Assembly: GCA_026392455.1 (NCBI GenBank)
Contig: JAPLCB010000002.1
Span: 62,001-126,000 of the forward strand
Source of the DNA: Propionibacteriales bacterium
GTDB lineage: Bacteria; Actinomycetota; Actinomycetes; Propionibacteriales; Nocardioidaceae
Reading direction: 5' to 3'
DNA: 64,000 bases
Notes under the pieces: generated by a model
Seen by the model: only the letters and a program-made list of their open reading frames with translations
The model's database searches: none
What the model was told of the DNA's origin: nothing
Part shown: piece after piece, positions 53,584 through 63,345 of the stretch
How the letters are laid out: each line of letters opens with the position of its first letter
Numbering within the stretch: the stretch's first letter is position 1
Made by a program: the position numbers and the translations under genes

Positions 53584-54979
53584 GCACCGATCTTCCCCGG
53601 CCGCTCAAGCCGACCACCACGCCGGCCCCCAGGCAGATCCCGGCCAGCACCGCCAGCGACAGCTCCAGACCGAGCTCGTCGGCTCCGAAGACGTCCAGGA
53701 GAGCCACCGAGAGCGCCGAGCCCACCGAGAACCCGAGGTAGCGCAGCAACTGGTTGAACGCCATCGCACTGCCGGTCTCGGCAGCCGGCACCCGCGGCAC
53801 GATCAGCACCGCGAGCGAGGAGAAGGTGAAGCCGCTGCCCAGCCCCCCGATCGCCATCGAGGCCAGCACCTGCCACACCTCGCCGTGCCAGACCAGCAGG
53901 AAGAGCAGCGAGGAGGCGAAGACGGTGCACCCGATCGGCAGCAGTACGTGCGGGCCGAACCGCCGGCTCACCGAGCGCGCCACCCGGCTGCCGGAGACCG
54001 AGAAGATCGCGTACGGCAGCAGCACCAGCCCCGCCGCCGAGATCCCGCGGTCCAGCCCGAAGCCCGCCGAGCCGTCGGCCTGGACCACCAGCACGGCCAG
54101 GGTCAGCAGCCCGTACATGCCGATCCCGGCACAGAGCGCCACCGCGTTCGGCCCGGCAACACCCGGGCGTACCGCGAGCCGGAGGTCGACCAGCGGACTG
54201 GCCCGACGCCATGTGAACCAGACCCACGCCAGCAACCCGACAGCCCCGGCTGCGCCGAGCCCGAGGACTGCGGCCGAGTCCCACCCCCAACGGTCGCCCT
54301 GGCTGACCGCGAGCAGAACGGCGACCATGCCCGCCGAGAGCAGCAGCGCACCGGGCAGGTCCACCCGCTCGACCGCCTTCCCGGGCAGCGCCGGGATGTC
54401 CCGCCAGGCCGCGACCAGCGCGCAGCAGACCAGCAGGGCCCCGAACCAGTAGGCCCCGGCCAGTCCCAGGTGCTCGGCGACCGAGGCGGTCACCGGGTAG
54501 CCGAGGCCGGCCCCGGCCACGGTGCTGACCGAGAGCAGCGCCACCGCGGAGGTCAGGTCCTCGCCGCGGAAACGGTCCCGGGCGACCGCGAGCGCGAGCG
54601 GCAGCAGCCCGAGACCGACCCCCTGCAGGGCGCGGCCCGAGACCAGCGCGGCGTACCCGAGGGGGAGGGCCGAGAGCACGGCACCGGCCAGGACCACCCC
54701 GAGGCCGGCCAGGATGACCGGCCGCCGGGCGGACCCGGTCCCCAGCCGGCCGAGGATCGGCGTCACCACCGCCCCGACCAGCAGGGTCGCCGTCAGCGCC
54801 CACTGGGCCGCCGCCAGCGACACGTCGTACGACGCCGCGATGGCCGGGACCAGCGGGGCGCCCAGACTGCTGACCACCGCGGTGACCATCGTGATCAGGA
54901 CCAGGGTGCTGAGGAGCTGGCGGTCGCCGTGGAGCTGACGTGCCTCGAGGGGATCGCTGGGCTGGCGGGGCTCGGTCAT
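53561..54979 (-). CDS. MFS transporter (drug-resistance type)
   Basis: 472 aa, about 14 TM; ATLLVGAVVTPILGRLGTGSARRPVILAG. Confidence 0.88.
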   Translation of the reverse strand: MTEPRQPSDPLEARQLHGDRQLLSTLVLITMVTAVVSSLGAPLVPAIAASYDVSLAAAQWALTATLLVGAVVTPILGRLGTGSARRPVILAGLGVVLAGAVLSALPLGYAALVSGRALQGVGLGLLPLALAVARDRFRGEDLTSAVALLSVSTVAGAGLGYPVTASVAEHLGLAGAYWFGALLVCCALVAAWRDIPALPGKAVERVDLPGALLLSAGMVAVLLAVSQGDRWGWDSAAVLGLGAAGAVGLLAWVWFTWRRASPLVDLRLAVRPGVAGPNAVALCAGIGMYGLLTLAVLVVQADGSAGFGLDRGISAAGLVLLPYAIFSVSGSRVARSVSRRFGPHVLLPIGCTVFASSLLFLLVWHGEVWQVLASMAIGGLGSGFTFSSLAVLIVPRVPAAETGSAMAFNQLLRYLGFSVGSALSVALLDVFGADELGLELSLAVLAGICLGAGVVVGLSGRGRSVHVEQPAP

Positions 54980-55049
54980 CCCCTCCAGGCTAATCGCGAC
55001 GCCCAGCCAGTCAGGTTTTTGGCAGCCGGACCTGGACACACTCCCGGTC

Positions 55050-55841
55050 ATGACGACGCAGGCAGCCGTACCGGCTCCGACCCGGACCTCCATCGCCGCC
55101 AAGGTTCCCGAGGTCTTCGCGACCTTCTGGGTGGTCAAGCTGCTCACCACCGGCATCGGCGAAGCGGGCTCGGACTACCTCGGCACGGTCAGCATCCCGC
55201 TGGCGGCGGTCGTCGGGATCGGCGGCTTCTTCCTCGCGCTCAACCTCCAGCTGCGGGCCGAGAGGTACCACCCGGTGCGCTACTGGGTGACGGTGCTGAT
55301 GGTGGCGCTGTTCGGCACGATGATCGCCGATGGCCCGCACGTCGCCCTGGGGACGCCGTACTACGTGGACTCGTGCCTCTACCTGGCCTTGCTGGTCGGA
55401 CTGCTGACCTGGTGGCGACGCAGCGAGGGCACCCTCTCGGTGCACTCGATCACCACGGCACGGCGGGAACGCTTCTACTGGGGCACGGTGCTGCTGACCT
55501 TCGGGCTCGGGACGGCGGTCGGGGACACCACCGCGATCGACCTGGGTCTCGGTTTCGTCTGGTCGATCGTGATCTTCGGGGTGCTGATCCTGGTCCCGCT
55601 GGTGCTGTGGCGCCGCGGCCTGGACGCGACGATCGCGTTCTGGGCGTCGTACGTGCTCACCCGGCCGCTGGGCGCCTCGGTCGCCGACTGGCTCGCCAAG
55701 CCGCACCACGAAGGTGGCCTCAGCTGGGGACTCGGGCCGGTCACCGGGCTCGGACTGCTTCTGTTCGCCGGGCTGGTCGGCTACCTGGTGGTCAGCCACA
55801 GCGACGAGGACCGTCACCCGAGCGGGCCTGCTGCTTCATAA
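55050..55841 (+). CDS. COG4705-like multi-TM membrane protein
   Basis: 263 aa; KVPEVFATFWVVKLLTTGIGEAGSDYL ... DTTAIDLGLGFVWS repeated architecture. Confidence 0.75.
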   Translation: MTTQAAVPAPTRTSIAAKVPEVFATFWVVKLLTTGIGEAGSDYLGTVSIPLAAVVGIGGFFLALNLQLRAERYHPVRYWVTVLMVALFGTMIADGPHVALGTPYYVDSCLYLALLVGLLTWWRRSEGTLSVHSITTARRERFYWGTVLLTFGLGTAVGDTTAIDLGLGFVWSIVIFGVLILVPLVLWRRGLDATIAFWASYVLTRPLGASVADWLAKPHHEGGLSWGLGPVTGLGLLLFAGLVGYLVVSHSDEDRHPSGPAAS

Positions 55842-55893
55842 TGTTTGGTATATGGTACTTTAACGGCTTTAAAGTACGGTCTGCGAAACATTA
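55839..55893. promoter_or_regulatory. Concentric double inverted repeat at the hipBA promoter
   Basis: TAATGTTT-8-GTACTTTAA-CGGCT-TTAAAGTAC-8-AAACATTA, both dyads centred at 55866. Confidence 0.75.
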
Positions 55894-55904
55894 AGGAGGT
55901 CGCC

Positions 55905-56210
55905 GTGAGTGAGCGGAGGCCCGACTTCGACGCCGAGGATGCCCTGGTCCTCACCGGCGAGCGGCTCACGAACCTGAGGCTCCTCGCCCGGCTGACCCAG
56001 CAACAGGTTGCCGACCGCGCCGGTATTTCCCGCGGTGCGGTCATTCGCCTGGAGGCAGGCAAGCCCGGGCCGACCATGGACACGTTCTTCCGTGTCCTGA
56101 ACGCCCTGCACATCCTCGACGTGATCACGGACGCCCTCGACCCCCTGAAGACGCCGGTCGGGATCGCGCGCGCTGAGGAGACGATGCCGAAGCGAGTGCG
56201 GAAGGCCTGA
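55905..56210 (+). CDS. hipB: HipB-like XRE-family antitoxin
   Basis: LLARLTQQQVADRAGISRGAVIRLEAGKPGPTMDTFFRVLNAL; AAGGAGG Shine-Dalgarno. Confidence 0.85.
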   Translation: MSERRPDFDAEDALVLTGERLTNLRLLARLTQQQVADRAGISRGAVIRLEAGKPGPTMDTFFRVLNALHILDVITDALDPLKTPVGIARAEETMPKRVRKA

Positions 56211-57472
56211 TGGTTGCCATCATCGTCTCCACCACCATCGACGGCGAGTACGCCGATGTCGGCGACCTCCTGTTCACCCCCGGTCCGAGCGGTACCCACA
56301 GTGCCCGGTTCACCTATGATCCCGAGTTCGTCCGACGAGGCTGGGCCATCGACCCCGCCCTCCCGCTCGACCCTGCACCGCACACCCTGCGAGGCCTCCC
56401 CCTCGCTTTCGAGGACGCCTCGCCTGACACCTGGGGAGAGCTGCTGCTGCAGCGCGCCGAGAGGAACACCGCCGCAGAAACCGGTCGGGACTCACAAAGG
56501 CTGACCCCGGACCAGTTCCTCCTCGGAGCCAGTGACATCACTCGGCAAGGCGCTCTGCGCTTCAGAACGGAGCAGGACGGGCCTTACCTCGGGGAAGACG
56601 CCGACGTGCCCACGATCCTGGACGTGGGGCAGCTTCTCCAGGCGTCCGTCGATGTGGCTGAAAACCCCCACAGCGCAGACTGGGAGCCCTTCGCGAAACT
56701 CCTGGGAGCCGGCACCTCCGCACTGGGCGGCGCGAGGCCGAAGGCAGCCGTTGTCGGTGAGGACGGGGCGCTCTGGTTGGCCAAGTTCCCACGAATCGGT
56801 GATCAGAACGACGTTCCCCTCTGGGAGATGGTCGCCCTCGATATCGCGGAACGCGCGGGCTTGCGCGTCCCCGAGCGCCAACTCATCGACGTGCTCGGAC
56901 GGAAGGTACTGCTCCTCCAACGCTTCGACCGCACGGCCGGCGGGGAGCGCATCCACTACATGAGCACCCGGACACTGATGGGAACCCGAGACCTGGGCAC
57001 CTTCGCCGACTACGGCACTCGGACCGGCATCGCCACCCGACTGGCTCGCATCAGCGGGGCATCGAGGGACGACCTTCCCCTGCTGTGGAAGCAGGCCGTT
57101 CTCAACGTCCTCATCAACAACACCGACAACCACCTGCGCAACCACGGGCTCGTCTTGGAAGACGGGCACTGGCGCCTCGCACCGGTCTTCGACCTGGACC
57201 CGAACCCAGACGTCGGGACGCAGTTCAACACCCACTTCAACGGTGCGGCGTACCGCACCACGGCGCTTCGCGGCCTCCTCGACATCGCCGCCCAGTTCGA
57301 TCTCAGACCTGCCCCAGCCATCGCTGCGCTGGGCGAGGTTCACGCGGCCGTCACTGGATGGGACACCGACGCACGAGCCTACGGAGCACGACAGGTCGAG
57401 ATCGATCTCCTGACCGCGGCGTTCACGGGGCTCGACGAAACCGTCGGCCGTCTCGCGACCTCAGGGGCCTGA
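56210..57472 (+). CDS. hipA: HipA-family Ser/Thr kinase toxin
   Basis: 420 aa; RPKAAVVGEDGALWLAKFPR, LLQRFDRTAGGERIHYMS, NVLINNTDNHLRNHGLVLEDGHWRLAPVFDLDPNPD. Confidence 0.92.
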   Translation: MVAIIVSTTIDGEYADVGDLLFTPGPSGTHSARFTYDPEFVRRGWAIDPALPLDPAPHTLRGLPLAFEDASPDTWGELLLQRAERNTAAETGRDSQRLTPDQFLLGASDITRQGALRFRTEQDGPYLGEDADVPTILDVGQLLQASVDVAENPHSADWEPFAKLLGAGTSALGGARPKAAVVGEDGALWLAKFPRIGDQNDVPLWEMVALDIAERAGLRVPERQLIDVLGRKVLLLQRFDRTAGGERIHYMSTRTLMGTRDLGTFADYGTRTGIATRLARISGASRDDLPLLWKQAVLNVLINNTDNHLRNHGLVLEDGHWRLAPVFDLDPNPDVGTQFNTHFNGAAYRTTALRGLLDIAAQFDLRPAPAIAALGEVHAAVTGWDTDARAYGARQVEIDLLTAAFTGLDETVGRLATSGA

Positions 57473-57480
57473 AAAACGCA

Positions 57481-57510
57481 GAAGGACCGGATCTAGAGAC
57501 CCGGTCCTTC
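57481..57510 (-). terminator. Rho-independent terminator of tRNA-Leu
   Basis: GAAGGACCGG-atctagagac-CCGGTCCTTC; minus strand followed by TGCGTTTTTC. Confidence 0.85.
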
Positions 57511-57537
57511 ACTGGTGGGGGACTCCCCACGTTCACG

Positions 57538-57620
57538 TGCGCGAGGGGGGATTTGAACCCCCACGCCCTTTCGGACACTGGCACCTGAAGCCAGCGCGTC
57601 TGCCGTTCCGCCACTCGCGC
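57538..57620 (-). tRNA. tRNA-Leu (anticodon CAG)
   Basis: Minus strand GCGCGAGTGGCGGAACGGCAGACGCGCTGGCTTCAGGTGCCAGTGTCCGAAAGGGCGTGGGGGTTCAAATCCCCCCTCGCGCA; 7-bp acceptor stem, long variable arm, TTCAAAT T-loop; CCA not encoded. Confidence 0.95.
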
Positions 57621-57770
57621 AAAGAAGCGTGCACAGGCTATCCCAACGGAGACTCGCTGCCCAAACCGGGGAGGACACCCGGACAAGCCCAGCCCTATAC
57701 GATCAATCCGACACGCGGTACCGGGCCGCGCGCTGGCGCTTGTGCAGAAGGGGGTGACGACCTGTCTGGC

Positions 57771-58481
57771 TTGCATCGTTTCGAGCAACGACTCGAGCAG
57801 ATGATCTCCGGGGTCTTCGCGCGCACCTTCCGCAGCGCCGTCCAACCCGTCGAGATCGCCTCCGCGCTGGCGCGCGAGGTCGACAACGCCGCGCAGATCC
57901 TCAGCCGCGACCGGCGGCTGGCCCCCAACGACTTCCGGGTCGAGCTCTCCGAGCCCGACCACGGCCGCCTCACCGCCCTCGGCCCGACCCTGATCGACGA
58001 GCTCGTCGCGCTGCTGCACAAGCACGCCGCCGCGCAGTCCTACGTGTTCACGGGCCCGGTCGGGATCACCCTGGTGATCGCGCCCGAGCTCACCACCGGT
58101 CGCTTCCGGGTCAGCAGCCAGACGATGGCCAAGGTCACCCAGAGCGGGCCGGACATCAGCCACACCCAGGTCCGTCGCGCCACTGCCGTCCTGGAGATCA
58201 ACGGCGAGGCGATGCCGCTGCTGCCGCCCGGTCTGACCGTCGGCCGCGGCGCCGAGGCCGACCTCCGGGTCAACGACCCCGGGGTCTCGCGGCGGCACGT
58301 GGAGTTCCGCGTGACCTCCGGGGGCGAGGGCCCTAGGGTCAGCGTGCACGACCTCGGTTCGACCAACGGCATCCTGGTCAACGGCAAGCGGGTCCAGAAC
58401 GCCGGCCTCGCCGACGGTGCGCTGATCCGGATCGGCAACACCTCCATGACGCTCCACCTGAGGCAGGTAGGGAATGAGTGA
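57771..58481 (+). CDS. fhaA: FhaA (DUF3662 + FHA domain)
   Basis: LHRFEQRLEQMISGVFARTFRSAVQPVEIASALARE; FHA GRGAEADLRVNDPGVSRRHVEF, DLGSTNGILVNG. Confidence 0.9.
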   Translation: MHRFEQRLEQMISGVFARTFRSAVQPVEIASALAREVDNAAQILSRDRRLAPNDFRVELSEPDHGRLTALGPTLIDELVALLHKHAAAQSYVFTGPVGITLVIAPELTTGRFRVSSQTMAKVTQSGPDISHTQVRRATAVLEINGEAMPLLPPGLTVGRGAEADLRVNDPGVSRRHVEFRVTSGGEGPRVSVHDLGSTNGILVNGKRVQNAGLADGALIRIGNTSMTLHLRQVGNE

Positions 58482-58962
58482 ACTGACCCTCGGCCTGATC
58501 AGGTTCGGCTACCTGGCCCTGCTGTGGCTGTTCGTGCTCGCCGCCATCTCGGTGATCCGAACCGACATGTTCGGTGCCCGGGCGGCCCGCGAGGCCAGCC
58601 AGGCCCAGGAACGCCGCGCCGCCAAGGCCGCCGGCAAGGCGAAGACCAAGCCGGTCAAGACCCGGCGCGGCGACCCGACCCACGTTGCCGTCCTCGACGG
58701 CACCAGCCGCGGCCTGACCGTCGACCTGGCCGGGGCCCCGCTGCTCATCGGCCGGGGGAGCGACGCCGCGATCCGGCTCGACGACGACTACGTCTCCACC
58801 CGGCACGCGCGGATCGCCCAGTCCGGCGACCAGTGGTACGTCGAGGACCTCGGCTCCACCAACGGCACCTACATCGGCCCCAGCCGGATCACCCAGGCGA
58901 CGGCCATCTCTCTCGGGACCCAGATCCGTATCGGCAAGACGATCATGGAGCTCCGCAAGTGA
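58474..58962 (+). CDS. fhaB: FhaB (FHA domain, N-terminal TM)
   Basis: 162 aa; GRGSDAAIRLDDDYVSTRHARI, DLGSTNGTYIG. Confidence 0.9.
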   Translation: MSELTLGLIRFGYLALLWLFVLAAISVIRTDMFGARAAREASQAQERRAAKAAGKAKTKPVKTRRGDPTHVAVLDGTSRGLTVDLAGAPLLIGRGSDAAIRLDDDYVSTRHARIAQSGDQWYVEDLGSTNGTYIGPSRITQATAISLGTQIRIGKTIMELRK

Positions 58963-60281
58963 GCCTGCTGACCCTCCGCTTCGCGGCCACCTCCGACGTC
59001 GGTCGGGTACGCCGTGACAACCAGGACTCCGGGTACGTCGGCCCGCACCTGCTGGTGGTCGCCGACGGGGTCGGCGGGGCCGCCCGGGGAGACATCGCCA
59101 GCAGTGCCACCGTCGAGACGCTGCGCAAGCTCGACGAGGCGCCGACCGGCGGAACCAACGCCGACTCCGAGGCCCTCAGCGCCCTGGCCGCGACCATCCA
59201 CCTGGCCCACGACCGGCTGGCCGAGATCGTCGAGGCCCACGCCGAGCTCGACGGCACCAGCACCACCCTGACCGCGGCGGTCTTCGACGGCGACCAGCTG
59301 CACGTCGGCCACGTCGGCGACAGCCGTGGCTACCTGCTGCGCGACGGCGTCCTGCAGCAGTTCACCTCCGACCACTCCCTGGTCCAGAGCCTCGTCGACG
59401 AGGGCCGGATCACCGAGGAGGAGGCCCGGGTGCACCCGCACCGCAACCTCATCCTCAAGGCGATCGACAGCGTCCACGAGCCCGAGCCCGACCTGTTCGT
59501 CGTACCGGTCCTGGCCGGGGACCGGCTGCTGCTCTGCACCGACGGTTGCTCCGGAGCGCTCGAGAACGACACCCTCGCCGCCCTGCTGGTGGGCGACGAC
59601 CTCACCGTGATCGCCGACCGGCTGGTGCACGCCTCGTTGGAGGCCGGCAGCTCGGACAACGTCACCGTCGTCCTCGCCGAGGTGACCGTCGGGCCCGGTG
59701 GCACGACCGCACCGGTCGTCGTCGGTGCCGCCGCGCTGGCCCCCCACCTGCAGATCGCCGACGACACCGAGACCGGCAACCTGACCGAGTCCGACGTCGA
59801 GGACCTCAGTACCGTCCCGCTCGACCCCGAGACCATCCGCTACGCCCCGCTGCCGCCCCCGCGGCACCGGGGCCTGCGCCGGCTGCTCGCGCTGGTGGTC
59901 GTCCTGGCCCTGCTCGGCGGCGCCGGGTACGCGGGCTACGCCTACTCCCAGACCCGGTACTTCCTCAAGCCCGGCCCGGCCGACCAGGTGATCATCTACC
60001 GGGGCGTCGACCTGACCCTCTTCGGCGCCGCCCTCTACGACGCCCGGACCGACACCGGCTTCACCCTCGGCGACCTCGACGAGACCTTCGCGAACCGGAT
60101 CCGTGCCGACCACCCGACCGTCAAGAACACCGCGACCGCCCTGCTGCGGCTGCGCGAGTCCTGCGAGCGCGCGGTCGCGGCCGCCGAAGCCGCCGAACCG
60201 GTCTCGCCCTTCGGCATCGGCCAGAGCGCCCCCGGACCGATCGACCCCGACTCCCCGCCGGACTGCGACAAGGTGCCCTGA
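58959..60281 (+). CDS. pstP: PP2C-family Ser/Thr phosphatase PstP
   Basis: GTGA overlap with fhaB; VGRVRRDNQDSGYVGPHLLVVADGVGG, GHVGDSRGYLL, SDNVTVVLAEV; C-terminal TM + extracellular region. Confidence 0.92.
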   Translation: MSLLTLRFAATSDVGRVRRDNQDSGYVGPHLLVVADGVGGAARGDIASSATVETLRKLDEAPTGGTNADSEALSALAATIHLAHDRLAEIVEAHAELDGTSTTLTAAVFDGDQLHVGHVGDSRGYLLRDGVLQQFTSDHSLVQSLVDEGRITEEEARVHPHRNLILKAIDSVHEPEPDLFVVPVLAGDRLLLCTDGCSGALENDTLAALLVGDDLTVIADRLVHASLEAGSSDNVTVVLAEVTVGPGGTTAPVVVGAAALAPHLQIADDTETGNLTESDVEDLSTVPLDPETIRYAPLPPPRHRGLRRLLALVVVLALLGGAGYAGYAYSQTRYFLKPGPADQVIIYRGVDLTLFGAALYDARTDTGFTLGDLDETFANRIRADHPTVKNTATALLRLRESCERAVAAAEAAEPVSPFGIGQSAPGPIDPDSPPDCDKVP

Positions 60282-60283
60282 CG

Positions 60284-61720
60284 ATGGCCAACCGCAGCCC
60301 AGCCGCGCCGAAGCGGGACCCGCGACCGGGTCCCGTGATGGAGTTCGTCCACCGCCAGCGGCGCGGCGCCGAGCTGTTCCTGCTGATCCTCAGCCTGGCC
60401 GTCGGCCTCGGCGCGTACGCCAGCGTCGGCCTCGGCACCGAGGGCCACATCCCCACCAACATGTACGTCTACGGCGGCTGGCTGACCGCCCTGATCCTGG
60501 CCGCCCACGTGACGATCCGCTACCGCGCTGCGTACGCCGACCCGATCCTGCTGCCGATCGTGGCCGCCCTGAACGGCCTCGGTGTCGCGATGATCCACCG
60601 GATCGACATCGCCCGGCAGATCAACAACCCCGACGTCCGCGCGTTCGCCACCTCGCAGCTGATCTGGATGACGCTGGGCGTCCTGCTGTTCATCGCCGTC
60701 CTGGTGCTGCTGCGCGACCACCGACGGCTGCAGGCGTTCACCTACACCGCAGGGTTCGGCGCCGTCGTCCTGCTGCTGCTGCCGCTGCTGCCCGGTATCG
60801 GCAAGAACATCAACGGCGCCCGGATCTGGATCCACCTCGGACCGCTGAGCTTCCAGCCCGGTGAGATCGCCAAGCTGCTGCTGGTGGTCGCCTTCGCCGG
60901 GTACCTGGTTCTCTACCGCGACTCGCTGGCGCTGGCCGGACGACGGGTCCTGTTCATCGACCTGCCGCGAGGACGCGACCTCGGACCGATCCTGGCGATG
61001 TGGCTGATCAGCCTGGGCATCCTGGTCTTCCAGAACGACCTCGGCTCGTCGCTGCTGTTCTTCGGGATGTTCCTGGTGATGCTGTACGTGGCGACCGAAC
61101 GACCTGGGTGGCTCGTCGTCGGTGGCGCGCTCTTCGCCGTCGGTGCCTACTTCGGCTACCTCACTGCCGGACACGTCCAGCAGCGGGTCGAGTACTGGCT
61201 GGACCCGTTCGGCCACCCCGACGACGCCACCCAGATCATCAACGGCCTCTACGGGATGGCCTGGGGCGGACTGACCGGTCGCGGACTCGGGCTCGGTTCG
61301 CCGGAGAAGACGCCGTACTCGTACTCCGACTTCATCCTGCCGTCCTTCGGCGAGGAGCTCGGGCTCACCGGCGTGGTCGCGATCATCCTGCTCTACGCGC
61401 TGCTGGTCGAGCGGGCCCTGCGAACCGCCCTGATCTGCCGCGACAACTTCGGCAAGCTGATCGCCACCGGCCTCGGGGTCGTCTTCGCGCTCCAGGTCTT
61501 CGTCGTCGTCGGGGGCGTCACCAAGCTGATCCCGCTGACCGGTCTGACCACCCCGTTCCTCTCCCAGGGCGGCTCCAGCCTGGTCGCGAACTGGGTGATC
61601 ATCGCGCTGCTGCTGCGGATCTCGGACCAGGCCCGGCGACCACCGCCGGAGTTCTCCGAGGCGCCCGACGACCTGCCCGGGTTCGCCGACGACGCCACCC
61701 AGGTGGTGAAGCTGCGATGA
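60284..61720 (+). CDS. rodA: RodA/FtsW/SpoVE-family peptidoglycan polymerase
   Basis: 478 aa SEDS protein; LGPLSFQPGEIAKLLLVV, FGEELGLTGVVAIILLYALL, TTPFLSQGGSSLVANWVIIALLLRIS. Confidence 0.92.
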   Translation: MANRSPAAPKRDPRPGPVMEFVHRQRRGAELFLLILSLAVGLGAYASVGLGTEGHIPTNMYVYGGWLTALILAAHVTIRYRAAYADPILLPIVAALNGLGVAMIHRIDIARQINNPDVRAFATSQLIWMTLGVLLFIAVLVLLRDHRRLQAFTYTAGFGAVVLLLLPLLPGIGKNINGARIWIHLGPLSFQPGEIAKLLLVVAFAGYLVLYRDSLALAGRRVLFIDLPRGRDLGPILAMWLISLGILVFQNDLGSSLLFFGMFLVMLYVATERPGWLVVGGALFAVGAYFGYLTAGHVQQRVEYWLDPFGHPDDATQIINGLYGMAWGGLTGRGLGLGSPEKTPYSYSDFILPSFGEELGLTGVVAIILLYALLVERALRTALICRDNFGKLIATGLGVVFALQVFVVVGGVTKLIPLTGLTTPFLSQGGSSLVANWVIIALLLRISDQARRPPPEFSEAPDDLPGFADDATQVVKLR

Positions 61721-63249
61721 ACCGTCCGATCCGGAACCTGGCCGTCGCCTGCCTGGTGCTGTTCCTGGCGCTGATCGCGAACGCCAGCTACCTGCAGTTC
61801 TTCGAGGCCGACTCCCTGACGTCGCTGAGCGAGAACCCGCGCAACTCCCGGGTCTCCGAAGCCGCGTTCGCCGCCCCGCGCGGCGACATCCTGGTCAACG
61901 GCAAGGCGATCGCGAGCAGCGAACCCAGCGGCGACCGGTACGAGTTCCAGCGGGTCTACAAGTCCGGGCCCGAGTACGCCAACGTCGTCGGCTTCTTCGG
62001 CCGCGGACTGATCGGCGGCCTGGAGGCCAGCCAGAACGACTACCTCACCGGCGAGGCACCCGAGCTGTTCGTGAACCGGCTCGGCGACCTGCTCACCAAC
62101 AAGCCCCCGGCCGGCGGCAACGTCGTCCTGACCCTGAACGCCAAGGCCCAGAAGGCGGCGTACCAGGCGCTCGGCGAGCTCGGCAAGAACGTCCGCGCAG
62201 CCGCGGTGGCGATCGAGCCGAAGACGGGCAAGATCCTGGCGATGGTCTCCAACCCCGGGTTCAACCCCGCGGCCCTGGCCTCCCACGACTTCGCCAAGGC
62301 CCGCGCGGCGTACGACCGGCTCAAGCCCGACTCGCGCACCAGTCCGTTGAACAACGTCGCGATCGAGGAGGCGCTGCCACCCGGGTCGACCTTCAAGCTG
62401 GTGACGGCCGCCGCGGCGCTGTCCAGCGGTGACTACCAGCCCGACACCCTGGTCGACGGCAGCCGGATCCTGGACTTCCGCGACACCACCTCGGACCTCG
62501 GCAACCACAACGGCCAGGCTTGCGGGCCCAACAACAAGGTCACCCTGATCCGGGCGCTGGAGATCTCCTGCAACGTCGCGTTCGCCTCGGTGGGGATCAA
62601 GGTCGGCCAGGACGCGCTGCGCCAGCAGGCCGAGAAGTTCGGCTTCAACGCGGCTGACCCCTACTTCACCGACCTGGACGACTCGCTGACCAAGCAGTCG
62701 ACCAGCGTCTTCCCCAGCGACATCGCCGCGGTCTCCAGCCTCGGCTACTCCTCGATCGGCCAGTTCAGCGTCGCGGCCACCCCGCTGCAGATGGCGATGG
62801 TCGCCGCCGGGATCGCGAACGACGGCAAGGTGATGAAGCCCTACCTGGTCAACGAGATCCGCTCCGCCGACCTCGACGTGGTGAAGTCGTTCGACAAGGA
62901 GCTCTACTCGCAGGCGGTCTCGCCGTCGGTCGCCGACCAGCTGACCTCGATGATGGTCTCGGTCGTCGACAACGGCACCGGCAGCAACGCCCAGATCCCC
63001 GGCGTCCAGGTCGCTGGCAAGACCGGCACCGCCCAGACCGGCGTCAGCGGTCAGAAGCCGTACGCCTGGTTCGTCTCGTTCGCACCGGCCGACGACCCCG
63101 AGGTCGCGGTCGCCGTCGTCGTCATGGACACCGCCGCCGCGGCCCGCCGCGGCTGCGGTGCGGACGTCGACTGCGAGGGCGGGATCTCCGGCAACGAGAT
63201 GGCAGCACCGATCGCCCGGGCTGTCATGGAGGCGGTGGTCAACCAGTGA
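61717..63249 (+). CDS. pbpA: Penicillin-binding protein 2 (PbpA-like transpeptidase)
   Basis: 510 aa; LPPGSTFKLVTAAAAL (SxxK), SCN, VAGKTGTAQTG (KTG). Confidence 0.93.
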   Translation: MNRPIRNLAVACLVLFLALIANASYLQFFEADSLTSLSENPRNSRVSEAAFAAPRGDILVNGKAIASSEPSGDRYEFQRVYKSGPEYANVVGFFGRGLIGGLEASQNDYLTGEAPELFVNRLGDLLTNKPPAGGNVVLTLNAKAQKAAYQALGELGKNVRAAAVAIEPKTGKILAMVSNPGFNPAALASHDFAKARAAYDRLKPDSRTSPLNNVAIEEALPPGSTFKLVTAAAALSSGDYQPDTLVDGSRILDFRDTTSDLGNHNGQACGPNNKVTLIRALEISCNVAFASVGIKVGQDALRQQAEKFGFNAADPYFTDLDDSLTKQSTSVFPSDIAAVSSLGYSSIGQFSVAATPLQMAMVAAGIANDGKVMKPYLVNEIRSADLDVVKSFDKELYSQAVSPSVADQLTSMMVSVVDNGTGSNAQIPGVQVAGKTGTAQTGVSGQKPYAWFVSFAPADDPEVAVAVVVMDTAAAARRGCGADVDCEGGISGNEMAAPIARAVMEAVVNQ

Positions 63250-63345
63250 CCCCGACCTCGATCCACCAGACCGCTCCACCCGTGACGGACCGAGCACGGC
63301 TCCGTGATGATCTGTACGCACCAGAACGAATGAGGGGACACCTCG

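Noticed and set aside
53381-55894. 837-aa plus-strand ORF
   Set aside because: Spans antisense of the MFS gene and out-of-frame part of the COG4705-like gene; no domain.
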